A DNA stretch of 64,000 bases from JANPCX01 sp966211815 (GCA_966211815.1 CBIHOD010000014.1:7496-71495); one strand, 5' to 3'. Positions 53,000 to 62,450 are shown, numbered from the stretch's first letter. The notes: generated by a model not told the origin, from the sequence alone. Numbers and translations: made by a program.

Positions 53000-54604
53000 C
53001 TACGCGGCCTGCGTCAGCCTGAAGGTGGACACCATCCCCGACAGCGACTCCGCCTGGCTTTTCAAGCTCTCGGCGGCGGCCGACGATTGCTCGACCAGCG
53101 CGGCGTTCTGCTGCGTCATGTGGTCCAGCCGGTTGACGGCGTCGTTGATCTGGTCGATGCCGCTGGCCTGTTCGTTCGAGGCCTCGCTGATCTCGCCGAT
53201 GACCTGGCGCACGCTTTCCACGCTGGCCACCACCTTGTCCATCGTGGCGCCGGCGTCCTGCACCAGGCGGCCGCCCGCCTCGACGCTGGAGGCCGACGTG
53301 GTGATCAGCTCCTTGATCTGCTTGGCCGCTTCGGCGGAGCGCTTGGCCAGCGCCCTCACCTCCTCGGCCACCACCGCGAAGCCGCGCCCCTGCTCGCCGG
53401 CGCGGGCCGCTTCGACCGCGGCGTTCAGCGCGAGGATGTTGGTCTGGAAGGCGATCGCGTCGATGACGCTGATGTTGTCGGAGATCTTCCTCGAACTCTC
53501 GCCGATGTCCCCCATGGTCGCCACGACGCGCCCGACCACCTCGCCGCCGCGCTGCGCGATGCTGGACGCAGACTCCGCCAGCTGGTTGGCCCGCAAGGCC
53601 GCGTCGGCGTTGCCGCGCACGTTGCCGGCCAGCAGCGCCATCGAGCTGGCCGTCTGCTGCAGGCTGGACGCGGCGACCTCGGTGCGCCGGCTCAGGTCGA
53701 GGTTGCCGCTGGCGACCTCGGAGCTGGCGCTGTTGATGCTGTCGGCGGACTCGTGGATCTGCCCCACGAGCAGCCGCAGCCTGTCCTGCATGCCGGCGAT
53801 CGCGCGCAACAGCCGGCCGATCTCGTCGTGCGATTCGACCTCGACGTTGGACCCCAGGTCGCCTTCGGCGATGCGCTCGGCCACCGTGATCGCTTGGTCG
53901 ATCGGCTTGCGCACGCTGCGGGTGATGCGCCAGCCCAGCACCGCGCCGAAGACGATGGCCGCGGCGACGACGGCGCCGCCGAAGACTTTCACGCGCCGCT
54001 CGGCCCGGTGCACCTCGGCCTGGGCGGCCAGGCTCAGCCGCTGCTCCACCTGGATCAGCTCGCGCACCTTGGCGAGCCACTCCTGCTCGACGGGCCGCAC
54101 CATCTGCATCAGGGTTTGCGTGGCGTCCATGTTGGCGCCCTCCTGGCCTTCCTTGGCTGCTTTCATCACCAGCGGGATGGTCTTGCCGGCGGCGGCCTGG
54201 ATATCGCCGAGCAGGCGTTTCTCCTCGGCCGTGGGCGGGAAGCTCTCCATCACCGCCGCGAGCGCCTGGTCGGTCTGGCCGTAGCGGGCCTGGGTGGCCT
54301 TCAGGCCGGACACCTCGGCCTCGATGTCCTTGGCGTCGGTCAGCAGCGAGATCGAGCGCGCCTGCACCGCCAGCTCATTGATGTGGTTGAGCATGCCGTG
54401 CGCCAGCTCGACTTTCCGGTTGTTCACCTCGACCAGGTTGCGGAAGCGGGTGGAAAGCTTGTGCACCTCCACCGCGTTGAAGGCCGCCACGGCCACCAGC
54501 ATGGCCACCAGGCTGGCGAAGCCGATCGTCAGCCGACGCGCCACCGACAGGTTGGAAAACAGCGAGAGGCCCGCCGCACGCTTGAGTGTGTTCCTTGCCC
54601 ACAT
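53000..54604 (-). CDS. Methyl-accepting chemotaxis protein
   Basis: The 534-residue receptor has membrane helices at about residues 25-47 and 208-231. Between them is a helical periplasmic sensor (about 160 residues, four-helix-bundle type). A HAMP domain and a long signalling coiled coil follow, with the hairpin tip IAFQTNILALNAAVEAARAG and GRGFAVVAEEVRALAKRSAE. It has no CheR-binding pentapeptide at its end. It senses a small molecule and steers the flagella through CheA/CheW. Its own operator-bearing promoter and place beside a peptide uptake operon suggest it senses the same substrate. Confidence 0.95.
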   Translation of the reverse strand: MWARNTLKRAAGLSLFSNLSVARRLTIGFASLVAMLVAVAAFNAVEVHKLSTRFRNLVEVNNRKVELAHGMLNHINELAVQARSISLLTDAKDIEAEVSGLKATQARYGQTDQALAAVMESFPPTAEEKRLLGDIQAAAGKTIPLVMKAAKEGQEGANMDATQTLMQMVRPVEQEWLAKVRELIQVEQRLSLAAQAEVHRAERRVKVFGGAVVAAAIVFGAVLGWRITRSVRKPIDQAITVAERIAEGDLGSNVEVESHDEIGRLLRAIAGMQDRLRLLVGQIHESADSINSASSEVASGNLDLSRRTEVAASSLQQTASSMALLAGNVRGNADAALRANQLAESASSIAQRGGEVVGRVVATMGDIGESSRKISDNISVIDAIAFQTNILALNAAVEAARAGEQGRGFAVVAEEVRALAKRSAEAAKQIKELITTSASSVEAGGRLVQDAGATMDKVVASVESVRQVIGEISEASNEQASGIDQINDAVNRLDHMTQQNAALVEQSSAAAESLKSQAESLSGMVSTFRLTQAA

Positions 54605-54688
54605 AGACGACCCACCTTTCGATCAGAGGGGAAAGCAAAAAAATAGAGGCGGCGCTCCAGGTCGCCCCGTCGCGCTCGCCTCTATTTT

Positions 54689-54713
54689 GATACAGCGTAT
54701 CGTTCAACGATAC
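54689..54713. promoter_or_regulatory. IclR-like operator, site 3 (chemoreceptor promoter)
   Basis: Two overlapping perfect palindromes are seen: GATACAGCGTATC (54689-54701) and GTATCGTTCAACGATAC (54697-54713). They lie about 90 bases before the chemoreceptor start and 20 bases after the amidohydrolase stop. This is the best copy of the recurring motif. Confidence 0.7.
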
Positions 54714-54731
54714 AATAATTTGCGTGTGTTT

Positions 54732-55637
54732 TTACGCGCTGATCCGGCCCCTGATGTAGTCGGCCAGCTCTTCCATGAACTGGTTCAGGTGGCCCTGCAG
54801 GCTGGAGAAACCGGCGTGTTTGGCGAACGCAGCCTCGTCCATGTAGAGCGCGCGGTTCAGTTCGATCTGGATGCTTTCCCGGCCGCTGCGGGGCGCGCCG
54901 TAGGCCTTGACGATGTTGCCGCCGGGGTAAGGCGTATTGATGTTCACCTTGTAGCCGCGGGCGCCCAGCCGCTCGGCCACCCAGCGGATGAACTCTTCGG
55001 ACGACGTGCTTTCGCCGCCGACAGCGTTGCTGACCACCATGTCCGGCCGGGGCTTGCCGGCGTCGGTGTTCATCGCGTTGCCGACCGACTTCATCGAATG
55101 GCAGTTGATGTGCCAGACGGCGCCGAAACGCTGCTGGGCTAGGTCGATCACCTGCCCCAGGCTGGTGCGGTAGGGCCAGTAGTAGCGCTCCAGGCGGCCC
55201 ATCACCTCGGCCACGGTCAGCGGCCTGGAATACATCGGCACGTTGGGCAGGGCGTAGCGGCGGATCAGCCCCATGCCGCGGCGGCACATGTCGCTTTGTT
55301 CCAGGCCCCCGGGCCACACGCCGTCGATGATTTCCGGGTCCAGGTCGTTGGCGCTGCGGTTGGCGTCGATGTAGGCGCGGTGGAAATGCGCGGCCAGCAG
55401 GGCGCCGCCTTGGTCGGCCACGCCGCCCCAGAGTTCGTCGACGAAGGCGTCGCAGCCCGTCATCAACTGCCGGTTGCTCGCGGCCGTCTGCTGGCCCTCG
55501 GGCCAGTGCGGCCAACTGTGGGGCGAATCGAGCACCAGGGGCAGGCGCAGCTCGGGCCGGGCCGGCACCCAGTGGAAAGGGGTTTCGGGATGCAGGACGG
55601 CGGCGGCCGCGGCGTCAGCGGGCAAGGGGCTTTTCAT
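54732..55637 (-). CDS. N-formylglutamate amidohydrolase-family protein
   Basis: The 301-residue protein has the family motifs LVLDSPHSWPHWP, AHFHRAYIDANRSANDLDPE, WHINCHSMKSVGN and QIELNRALYM. Members split N-formylglutamate or related N-acyl amino acids in histidine breakdown and similar pathways, using a zinc-type active site. It overlaps the end of the transporter ATPase gene by 23 bases and is thus the last gene of that operon. This suggests that the imported compound, or a product of it, is its substrate. No other hut genes are nearby. Confidence 0.87.
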   Translation of the reverse strand: MKSPLPADAAAAAVLHPETPFHWVPARPELRLPLVLDSPHSWPHWPEGQQTAASNRQLMTGCDAFVDELWGGVADQGGALLAAHFHRAYIDANRSANDLDPEIIDGVWPGGLEQSDMCRRGMGLIRRYALPNVPMYSRPLTVAEVMGRLERYYWPYRTSLGQVIDLAQQRFGAVWHINCHSMKSVGNAMNTDAGKPRPDMVVSNAVGGESTSSEEFIRWVAERLGARGYKVNINTPYPGGNIVKAYGAPRSGRESIQIELNRALYMDEAAFAKHAGFSSLQGHLNQFMEELADYIRGRISA

Positions 55638-56673
55638 GGTGCGGATGGGGTTGGTGCATTCGGGGGTTGAAGCGGATGACGGAGTCGCGCGCTTCATTCA
55701 GGTGGCAGGCCGAGAAATGCCCGGGGGCCACTTCCGCCAGTTCCGGCCTGTCGGTGTGGCAGCGCGGCATCGCGTGCGGGCAGCGCGGATGGAAGGCGCA
55801 ACCGGGCGGCGGTTTGAAGGGGCTGGGCAGCTCGCCCTGGATCGGCCGGTGCGAGGCCTGGCCCTTTTCCAGGCGCGGAGCGTCGGCGATCAGCGCCTGG
55901 GTGTAGGGGTGGTTGGGCTCGCCGAAGAGCGTCGCGGCGTCGGCCAGCTCGACGATGCGGCCGAGGTACATGATGGCCACGCGGTCGGCCAGGTATTCGA
56001 CGACGGCGAGGTTGTGGCTGATGAAGAGGTAGGTCAGCGCGTTGGACTCGCGCAGGTCCAGGAAGAGGTTGAGGATCTGCGCCTGCACCGAGACGTCCAG
56101 CGCCGACACCGCCTCGTCGCAGACGATCACCTCCGGGTCGAGCGACAGCGCCCGCGCGATCGCGATGCGCTGGCGCTGGCCACCTGAGAACTGGTGCGGG
56201 AAGCGGTCGGCGTAACTCGGGTCCAGGCCCACCTGGCGCAGCAGCCGGGTCGCGCGCTCCCGGGCTTCCTCCCGGCGCACCAGGCCGTGGTGCACCGCGG
56301 CCTCGGTGATCAGGCGGTCGATGCGCAGGCGCGGGTTGAGCGACGAATAGGGGTTCTGGAACACCATCTGCACCTTGCGGTGGATGCTGTCCGGACCGGC
56401 GTGTTCGACGGGCCGCCCCCCCAGGCGCAAGTCGCCGGCGGTGGGCTCCAGGATGCCGGCGACCATGCGTCCCAGCGTCGATTTCCCGCAGCCCGACTCT
56501 CCCACGAGGCCGAGGATCTCGCCGCGCCGCAGTTGCAGCGACACGCCGTCGACCGCGTGCACCGCCTTGGGCGGGCGCACGTCCATGCCGACCGCGCGCG
56601 CGGCGCGGGCAACCAGGCTGGGCGGGGTGGAGAAGCTTTTTCGCAGGTTGGCGATGTCGATGATGGCGGTCAT
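55615..56673 (-). CDS. Dipeptide/oligopeptide ABC transporter ATPase, F type
   Basis: The 352-residue ATPase has Walker A GESGCGKST, signature FSGGQRQRIAIARAL, Walker B VIVCDEAVSALDV and the C-terminal oligopeptide-type Cys region (GCAFHPRCPHAMPRC). It powers substrate import together with its D-type partner. It starts 18 bases after that gene and its end overlaps the amidohydrolase gene. Confidence 0.93.
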   Translation of the reverse strand: MTAIIDIANLRKSFSTPPSLVARAARAVGMDVRPPKAVHAVDGVSLQLRRGEILGLVGESGCGKSTLGRMVAGILEPTAGDLRLGGRPVEHAGPDSIHRKVQMVFQNPYSSLNPRLRIDRLITEAAVHHGLVRREEARERATRLLRQVGLDPSYADRFPHQFSGGQRQRIAIARALSLDPEVIVCDEAVSALDVSVQAQILNLFLDLRESNALTYLFISHNLAVVEYLADRVAIMYLGRIVELADAATLFGEPNHPYTQALIADAPRLEKGQASHRPIQGELPSPFKPPPGCAFHPRCPHAMPRCHTDRPELAEVAPGHFSACHLNEARDSVIRFNPRMHQPHPHHEKPLAR

Positions 56674-56691
56674 GGCGGGCCTGATGTCTTG

Positions 56692-57645
56692 CTAAACCGG
56701 GTGGAAACAGCGGAAGGAGCGGCCGGCGTCCAGAACCACCGGCGGCAGCGACTTGCATTGCCCGGTCGCGAGGGGGCAGCGGGTGCGGAAACTGCAGCCC
56801 CCGGGCAGGGCGTGCAGCGGCGGCGTCGCGCCGGGGATGGGGTGCAGGCGCCGGCCCGCGGATCGGCCGCTGGGCAGCGACTCCAGCAGGCCGCGGGTGT
56901 AAGGGTGGCGAGGGTTCTTGACCACCTCCGCCACAGGGCCGTGCTCGACCACGCGGCCCGCGTACATGACGCACAGGTCGTCGGCCAGGTCCTTGACCAC
57001 CGCCAGGTCGTGGGTGATCCAGATCAGCGCGGTGCCGCTCTCCTTGGACAGCCGGCGCATCTCGAACAGGATCTGCGCCTGGATGGTCACGTCCAGCGCG
57101 GTGGTGGGCTCGTCGGCGATGATGAGTTCGGGCTGGTTGATCAGCGCGTTGGCGATGGCCACGCGCTGGCGCATGCCGCCGGACAGCTCGTGCGGATAGG
57201 CCTTCATGCGTTCCTCGGGCGCCGGGATGCCGACGCGCCGCAGCGCCCCGATGGCCTTCTCGGCCGCCTCGTGGCGGCGCGACTTGCCGTGGATCAGCAC
57301 CGTCTCCATCAGCTGGTCCCCGATGCGGATCACGGGGTTGAGCGACATCATCGGGTCCTGGAAGACCATGGCGATGCGGCTGCCGCGCACCTTGTTCCAC
57401 TGCCTGGGGGAGGCGCCAAGCAGCGACTCGCCGCAAAAGCGCAGCTCGTCGGCCTGCACCGTGGCCGAGGCGTCCAGCAGGTTGATCAGCGACATCGCGG
57501 TCACCGACTTGCCCGAGCCGGACTCGCCGACGATGCCCAGCACGCGGCCCTTGCCCAGCGAGAACGACACGTCGTCCACGGCGGTGACTTCCCCGCGCGG
57601 CGTCTGGAATCGGGTGCGCAGCCCTTTGACGGTCAACAGTTCCAT
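56692..57645 (-). CDS. Dipeptide/oligopeptide ABC transporter ATPase, D type
   Basis: The 317-residue ATPase has Walker A GESGSGKSV, signature LSGGMRQRVAIANALI, Walker B LIIADEPTTALDV and the Cys-bearing C-terminus (GCSFRTRCPLATGQC). The ATG is 3 bases after the permease stop. Confidence 0.93.
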   Translation of the reverse strand: MELLTVKGLRTRFQTPRGEVTAVDDVSFSLGKGRVLGIVGESGSGKSVTAMSLINLLDASATVQADELRFCGESLLGASPRQWNKVRGSRIAMVFQDPMMSLNPVIRIGDQLMETVLIHGKSRRHEAAEKAIGALRRVGIPAPEERMKAYPHELSGGMRQRVAIANALINQPELIIADEPTTALDVTIQAQILFEMRRLSKESGTALIWITHDLAVVKDLADDLCVMYAGRVVEHGPVAEVVKNPRHPYTRGLLESLPSGRSAGRRLHPIPGATPPLHALPGGCSFRTRCPLATGQCKSLPPVVLDAGRSFRCFHPV

Positions 57646-57648
57646 GGG

Positions 57649-58635
57649 TCACGCCTCCGATTTGGGGTTGAGCACGTCGCGCAGCCGGTCGCCCACCAGG
57701 TTGATCGACGCCACCAGCGCCACCAGCGCGACGCCCGGGTAGACGCTGATCCAGGTGTGGTTGGACAGCGCGTGCTCGAAGCCGTTGGCGATCAGGAGGC
57801 CGAGCGACGGCTGGGTCTGCGGCAGGCCGATGCCGAGGAAGCTCATCGTGGCCTCCAGCGTGATGGCGCTGGCCGTCTGCAGCGTGGCGGTGACCAGCAG
57901 CGGCGCCATGCAGTTGGGCAGCACGTGGCGGAACATGACCGTGCGCGCGGGAAGGCCCTGGCCGATCGCCGCCTCGACGTACTCCTTCTCGCGTTCGACC
58001 AGCGCGCTGCCGCGCACGTTGCGGGCGTAGTAGGCCCACTGCACGATGACCAGGGCCATCAGCGTCTTGTCCACGCCCTGCCCCAGGCTGGCCAGCAGCA
58101 TCAGCGCCACGAGGATGGCCGGGAAGCTCAGCTGCAGGTCGACCACGCGCATGATCAGCGCGTCGACGCGGCCGCCGAAGTGGGCCGCCGCCAGGCCCAG
58201 GCCGACGCCGATGGCCATCGCCGCGAAGGCGCTGACCAGGCCCACCGTGGCGCTGATGCGCAGGCCATAGAGGATGGCGCTGAGCAGGTCGCGCCCGGCG
58301 CCGTCGGTGCCGAGCCAGAACTTCATTTCGCCGCCGCTGCTCAGGCTCATCGGCGGCTGCTCGGCGTCCATGATGGAGACCACGCCGAGGTCGTAGGGGT
58401 CCTGCGGCGAGATCACGGGCGCCAACAGCGCCAGCAGGAGCAAGGTGCAGAGCAGCCCGAGCGCGACCGTGGCCGGGCCGCTGGCCGAGAAGCGCCGCCA
58501 CAGCGCGCGCCGAGGCGACTCTGCGCGCCGGGGCCCCGGTTCCTGCGGGGAGCCGGCGCCGGCGGGCTTCGAAGACGGTGTCGAAGGCGGGGCGGCGCCC
58601 GGGTCTGCGGTTTTTTTGCGCATGGCTGGTTTCAT
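57649..58635 (-). CDS. Dipeptide/oligopeptide ABC transporter permease, C type
   Basis: The 328-residue protein has a Pro-rich cytoplasmic N-terminus (about 45 residues), six membrane helices and the EAA loop (EYVEAAIGQGLPARTVMFRH). The segment TDGAGRDLLSAILYGLR is typical of DppC/OppC. It overlaps the B-type permease gene by 4 bases. Confidence 0.93.
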   Translation of the reverse strand: MKPAMRKKTADPGAAPPSTPSSKPAGAGSPQEPGPRRAESPRRALWRRFSASGPATVALGLLCTLLLLALLAPVISPQDPYDLGVVSIMDAEQPPMSLSSGGEMKFWLGTDGAGRDLLSAILYGLRISATVGLVSAFAAMAIGVGLGLAAAHFGGRVDALIMRVVDLQLSFPAILVALMLLASLGQGVDKTLMALVIVQWAYYARNVRGSALVEREKEYVEAAIGQGLPARTVMFRHVLPNCMAPLLVTATLQTASAITLEATMSFLGIGLPQTQPSLGLLIANGFEHALSNHTWISVYPGVALVALVASINLVGDRLRDVLNPKSEA

Positions 58636-59603
58636 TTGCTTTTCACGCGGAGCCGCGGGTCCAGGACGATGTAGAGCGCGTCCACCGCGGCGTTGATGGT
58701 GGTGAAGATCAGCAGCGTGACCAGCAGGTAGGCCACGACGACGGGGCGGTCGAGCTGCAGGATGGAATCGATGATCAGCTTGCCCATGCCGGGCCAGGCG
58801 AACACCGTCTCGGTGACGACCGAGAAGGCGATCAGTTGGCCGAACTCCAGGCCCATCGCGGTGACCACCGGGATCAGCACGTTGGGCAGCACGTGGCGCG
58901 CCAGCAGCCGCAGGCCGGAGACGCCCTTGGCGCGCGCGAATCGCACGTATTCCTGCGACATCACTTCGCGGGTTCCGGCCTCGGTCAGACGGATCACCAC
59001 CGCGATCTTGAAGAACGACAACGTCAACGCGGGCAGCACCAGGTGCTTGAGGCCGTCGGCCGTGGCCAGGCTGGTGGTCACGCCCAGGAAGACGCCGGTT
59101 TCGCCGCGCCCGCCCGAAGGCAGCCAGCCGAGGTTGACCGAGAACAGCAGGATGAGGATGAGGCCGAGCCAGAAGGTGGGGATCGTCACGCCGGCGATCG
59201 AGCCGCCCATCACCGCGCGCCGCGCCACGCCCTTGGCGTTCAGCCCCGCCAGCAGGCCCAGCGGGATGCCGGCCACGATCGACATCGACAGGGCCGCCAG
59301 CGCGAGTTCAAGCGTGGCCGGCATGCGCTCGACGATCAGACGCAGCGCCGGGGTGCCGAAGACGAAGGAGCGCCCGAGGTCGCCCTGCGCCGCCGCGCTG
59401 ACGAAGCGCCAGTATTGCTCCAGCATCGGCTGGTCCAGGCCGAGTTGCCGGCGCACCTGCTCGACCTCCTGCGGGGTGGCGGTGGGCGCCACCAGCAGGT
59501 GCACGGGGTCGCCGACGATGTTGATGCCGACGAAGGCCAGCACCGACATCAGCGCGAGGATCAGGCCGCTTTGCAGCAGGCGGCGGAGGATGGCGTCCAG
59601 CAT
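58632..59603 (-). CDS. Dipeptide/oligopeptide ABC transporter permease, B type
   Basis: The 323-residue membrane protein has the DppB/OppB layout: first helix at residues 8-30, then VRRQLGLDQPMLEQYWRFVS, RSFVFGTPALRLIVERMPAT and the EAA loop (EYVRFARAKGVSGLRLLARH). It forms the channel with the C-type permease. It starts 18 bases after the binding-protein gene. Confidence 0.93.
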   Translation of the reverse strand: MLDAILRRLLQSGLILALMSVLAFVGINIVGDPVHLLVAPTATPQEVEQVRRQLGLDQPMLEQYWRFVSAAAQGDLGRSFVFGTPALRLIVERMPATLELALAALSMSIVAGIPLGLLAGLNAKGVARRAVMGGSIAGVTIPTFWLGLILILLFSVNLGWLPSGGRGETGVFLGVTTSLATADGLKHLVLPALTLSFFKIAVVIRLTEAGTREVMSQEYVRFARAKGVSGLRLLARHVLPNVLIPVVTAMGLEFGQLIAFSVVTETVFAWPGMGKLIIDSILQLDRPVVVAYLLVTLLIFTTINAAVDALYIVLDPRLRVKSK

Positions 59604-59621
59604 GTCGTTCGCCCGCGCCCG

Positions 59622-61223
59622 TTACTTCGCCGCGCCTTCGCGCACGTTCATCGCGAAGGTGAAGCCGTCCGCCCGCGGCGCCAGGGTCAAGCCCTTGCGC
59701 ACCGCCCAGGAGGTCTTCAAATGGTGGATCGGGATGATGCCCAGGTCCTGGGCGACCAGCTTGGCGGCGGCCTTCTGCAAGCCTTCGCGCTCGGTGGTGT
59801 TCATCGTCGTCGCGGCCTTGTCGATCAACTCGTCCAGGGCCTTGTTGGCGTACTGGCCGTAGTTGTTGGCGCCGGCCGAACCTTTCTGCTTGTCCTGGGT
59901 CTGAAGCACCGCCTGCAGCGGCGTCAGCGAGTCGCCGGTGACGGCACCGATGCCCAGCATGTAGAGGCTGAATTCCAGGTCCTTGTTGGCTCCGCCGGAA
60001 TTCAGTCGCGTCAGGAACACCGAGAAGGGCACCGTCTGCACGTCGACCTTCAGGCCGGCCTGGGTGAGCATCTGCCCCATCGCTTCGCAGACCCGGGCGT
60101 CATTGAGGTAGCGGTCGTTCGAGCAGTGCAGCGTCACCTTGAACCCTTGCGGGTAGCCGGCCTCGGCGAGCAGCGCCTTGGCGCGGGCCAGGTCGTGGGC
60201 GGGCACGGGGATGGCGGTGTCGTGGCCGAAGAAATCGGCCGGCACCATCTGCGCCGTCGGGATCGAATCGCCCTTCATCACGATCTTGGCGATGGCTTCG
60301 CGGTTGATCGCCAGGTTCAGCGCCTGCCTCACCTTCAGGTTCTGGAAGGGGTTGGCGGCCAGCGGCTTGCCGGCCAGGTCGGCGACGTAGGGCGAGTTCG
60401 CGCGGTAGTGGTCCATGCCCAGGTAGTTCATCCAGTACGAGGTCGCCGACACCTGCGTGACGCGGCCGGACTTCTCGAAGGCGTCGGACAGGCCCGCGTT
60501 GGTGCCGTCGATCAGGTCGACGGCGCCGGACAGCAGCGCCGAGGCGCGCGCCGGCTCTTTCGGGATGAACTGGAACACCACCTTGTCCCACGGCTCCTGC
60601 CCACCCCAGTATTTGTCGTTGCGCGCCACCGCGACGCGCTCGCCGCGCGCCCATTCCAAGAACTTGTACGGCCCGGTGCCCACCGCCGCTTCGCCTTTGG
60701 CGACGGCCTCGGCCGGGCCCCTGGCCTGGGCCTTGGGCATGATGGCGATGAGGCTGACCGCGTCAGGCAGGTTGGGGCTGGGCTGCTTGGTCTTGATCTG
60801 CACCTTCAGCGGCTCGAGCGCCTTGACCGACTCCACGTCGCGCAGGTAGGTGCGGTAGGTGCGCGGCCCGCTCATGCTGTGGGCGCGCTCGATCGACGCC
60901 TGCACGTCCTCGGCCGTCAACGCGGTGCCGTCGTGGAAGGCCACGTTCGGGCGCAGGACGAATTCCCAGGTGGTGCTGTCCACGGCGCGCCAACCGCGGG
61001 CCAGCCGGGGAACGGCCTTCAACGTGTTGTCCTGGGCGACCAGGGTTTCATAGACGTGGAACCAGACATTGCGGTTGGCCGGGTCCAGCACGTGGGGGTC
61101 GGCCGAGCTGATGTCGGCCTTCAGGCCGATGCGCAGGTCGGCCGCCGAAGCGAGCGCCCCGGCCCCCGCCAGCGCGGCAATCGCCAAGAACCTGGCTGCG
61201 CGTTTCGCGTGATTCCACATCAT
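59622..61223 (-). CDS. Peptide-type ABC transporter binding protein (SBP family 5)
   Basis: The 533-residue periplasmic protein has a signal peptide (FLAIAALAGAGALASAAD). Family 5 hallmarks are SSADPHVLDPANRNVWFHVY, WEFVLRPNVAFHDGTALTAE, GTGPYKFLEWARGE and RQALNLAINREAI. These proteins bind di- or oligopeptides, glutathione or opine-like compounds, and the exact ligand is unknown. The ATG at 61223 has AGGAG 6 bases before it. It leads a five-gene transporter operon plus the amidohydrolase gene. Confidence 0.93.
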   Translation of the reverse strand: MMWNHAKRAARFLAIAALAGAGALASAADLRIGLKADISSADPHVLDPANRNVWFHVYETLVAQDNTLKAVPRLARGWRAVDSTTWEFVLRPNVAFHDGTALTAEDVQASIERAHSMSGPRTYRTYLRDVESVKALEPLKVQIKTKQPSPNLPDAVSLIAIMPKAQARGPAEAVAKGEAAVGTGPYKFLEWARGERVAVARNDKYWGGQEPWDKVVFQFIPKEPARASALLSGAVDLIDGTNAGLSDAFEKSGRVTQVSATSYWMNYLGMDHYRANSPYVADLAGKPLAANPFQNLKVRQALNLAINREAIAKIVMKGDSIPTAQMVPADFFGHDTAIPVPAHDLARAKALLAEAGYPQGFKVTLHCSNDRYLNDARVCEAMGQMLTQAGLKVDVQTVPFSVFLTRLNSGGANKDLEFSLYMLGIGAVTGDSLTPLQAVLQTQDKQKGSAGANNYGQYANKALDELIDKAATTMNTTEREGLQKAAAKLVAQDLGIIPIHHLKTSWAVRKGLTLAPRADGFTFAMNVREGAAK

Positions 61224-61366
61224 CGAGATCTCCTGTAAAGACACCGCACAGGCCGGCGTCGACATCAAAGACAACCGCTCCGCGCCTCATCCGGCCGCGT
61301 GCGGCCGCCGGTGTCGGCGGGTTTGGGGACAGTCCAGTGCGTGGGCAACGCTTTGCACACCGACAT

Positions 61367-61403
61367 GTATCGTTAGATGAGACAGTGTATCTATAAGTGA
61401 TAC
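61367..61403. promoter_or_regulatory. IclR-like operator, site 4 (peptide transporter promoter)
   Basis: GTATCGTTAGATGAGAC (61367-61383) is followed by the core ACAGTGT (61382-61388) and the inverted pair GTATC...GATAC (61387-61403). It lies about 150 bases before the binding-protein start. Confidence 0.6.
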
Positions 61404-61538
61404 ATTACGGATTAGGGTTTACCCTTTGTTGATTGAATGAAAGGCGGATTTTTCCCAGGTTTTGACGAAATCCAGAGGCGCGGGCGCACCTGCCCGGCCG
61501 GCGGCCGTCGAGCATTGAAAAATTAAAAACGGAACAAA

Positions 61539-61555
61539 GGATCGTTCAGCGACAC
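61539..61555. promoter_or_regulatory. IclR-like operator, site 5 (distal)
   Basis: GGATCGTTCAGCGACAC differs from site 3 at three of 17 positions and from site 2 also at three. It lies between the GST-like gene end and the peptide transporter promoter. The rest of 61404-61715 holds no gene. Confidence 0.5.
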
Positions 61556-61715
61556 GCATTGAAGGTCGATCGCTCGGACGGGAAGCCGGCCACCGGAACG
61601 CCGGCGGAACGGCCGCGAAGGCGACGAGGCTGTGGCCGGTGGCTCGACCGGATGGCGGTATGAGCGCGGTGGCAAACCCCTCCCGGGGCGCCGCGGCGGA
61701 GCGGGCCGCGCCGCT

Positions 61716-62450
61716 TCAGCCCGCCGAATCCAGCTCCGGGTAGCGGCGGAAGATGTCGTCCTCGTTGAACGGGATGCGCCGCGGGCTGGCCAGGTAGGCG
61801 GCCACGCGGGGCAAGTCCGCGACGCGGTCGTGCAGCGCCACGGCCAGCGGCGTCTCGGCCATCACCCGGGCGGAGGCCCTCGGGAAGGCGTAGCAAAGGC
61901 CTTCGATCAATTGGAAGAGCGAGAGGTCCGCGTAACTCAGCTTGCCGCCCACCAGGTGCCTCGGTCCGGCCGGGTTGCGTGCCAAGATGGATTCGAACCA
62001 GCGCATGAACTTCGGCAGGCGGTCGCTGCAAAAAGCCTGCGCGCTTCGCAGCGCTTCCGGCTTCTGGTCTTCGTAATAGAGGTCGCTCGACAACGGGTGG
62101 TGGGTGTTGTGGGCTTCGGTGACCATGTCGGCGATGGTCAGCTGGATCTGTTGCGTCCAGGCCCGCGCCTGCTCGTTGCGGGCCACCAGCTTCAACGCGG
62201 GCCCGAGGTGGTGAAGGATGGCCGCCGTCTGGCCGACGACCAGGTCGCCGTCTTTCAGGAAGGGCGGCGCGAACGGCGGGTGGGCCTGCGCCGGGTCGTC
62301 GAGGAAGCGCAGTGTGGCGGCCAGGCCGCGCCTGGGCGAATCGGGGCCGCGCGCGACATCGACGTACGGCGCGCCGGCCGCCTCCAGCGCGAGCCGCACG
62401 AATTCGCCGCGGCCCTGGATCGTGGGCCAGTAGTGGAGCTCATAAGCCAT
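61716..62450 (-). CDS. Glutathione S-transferase-like protein
   Basis: The 244-residue protein has a thioredoxin-like N-terminal domain, with YELHYWPTIQGRGEFVRLAL and a Tyr at residue 7, as in alpha/mu/sigma GSTs. GQTAAILHHLG supplies the glutathione-binding Ser/Thr-type motif. The all-helical C-terminal domain has LSYADLSLFQLIEGL. It conjugates or isomerises electrophiles with glutathione. It starts 13 bases after the MFS gene, so the two may form an operon. Confidence 0.88.
   Translation of the reverse strand: MAYELHYWPTIQGRGEFVRLALEAAGAPYVDVARGPDSPRRGLAATLRFLDDPAQAHPPFAPPFLKDGDLVVGQTAAILHHLGPALKLVARNEQARAWTQQIQLTIADMVTEAHNTHHPLSSDLYYEDQKPEALRSAQAFCSDRLPKFMRWFESILARNPAGPRHLVGGKLSYADLSLFQLIEGLCYAFPRASARVMAETPLAVALHDRVADLPRVAAYLASPRRIPFNEDDIFRRYPELDSAG

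Noticed and set aside
55694..58501. Long minus-strand frame across the transporter ATPase and permease genes
   Set aside because: It is a shadow frame rich in Arg, Pro, Gly and Ala. The real genes carry Walker and signature motifs in other frames.
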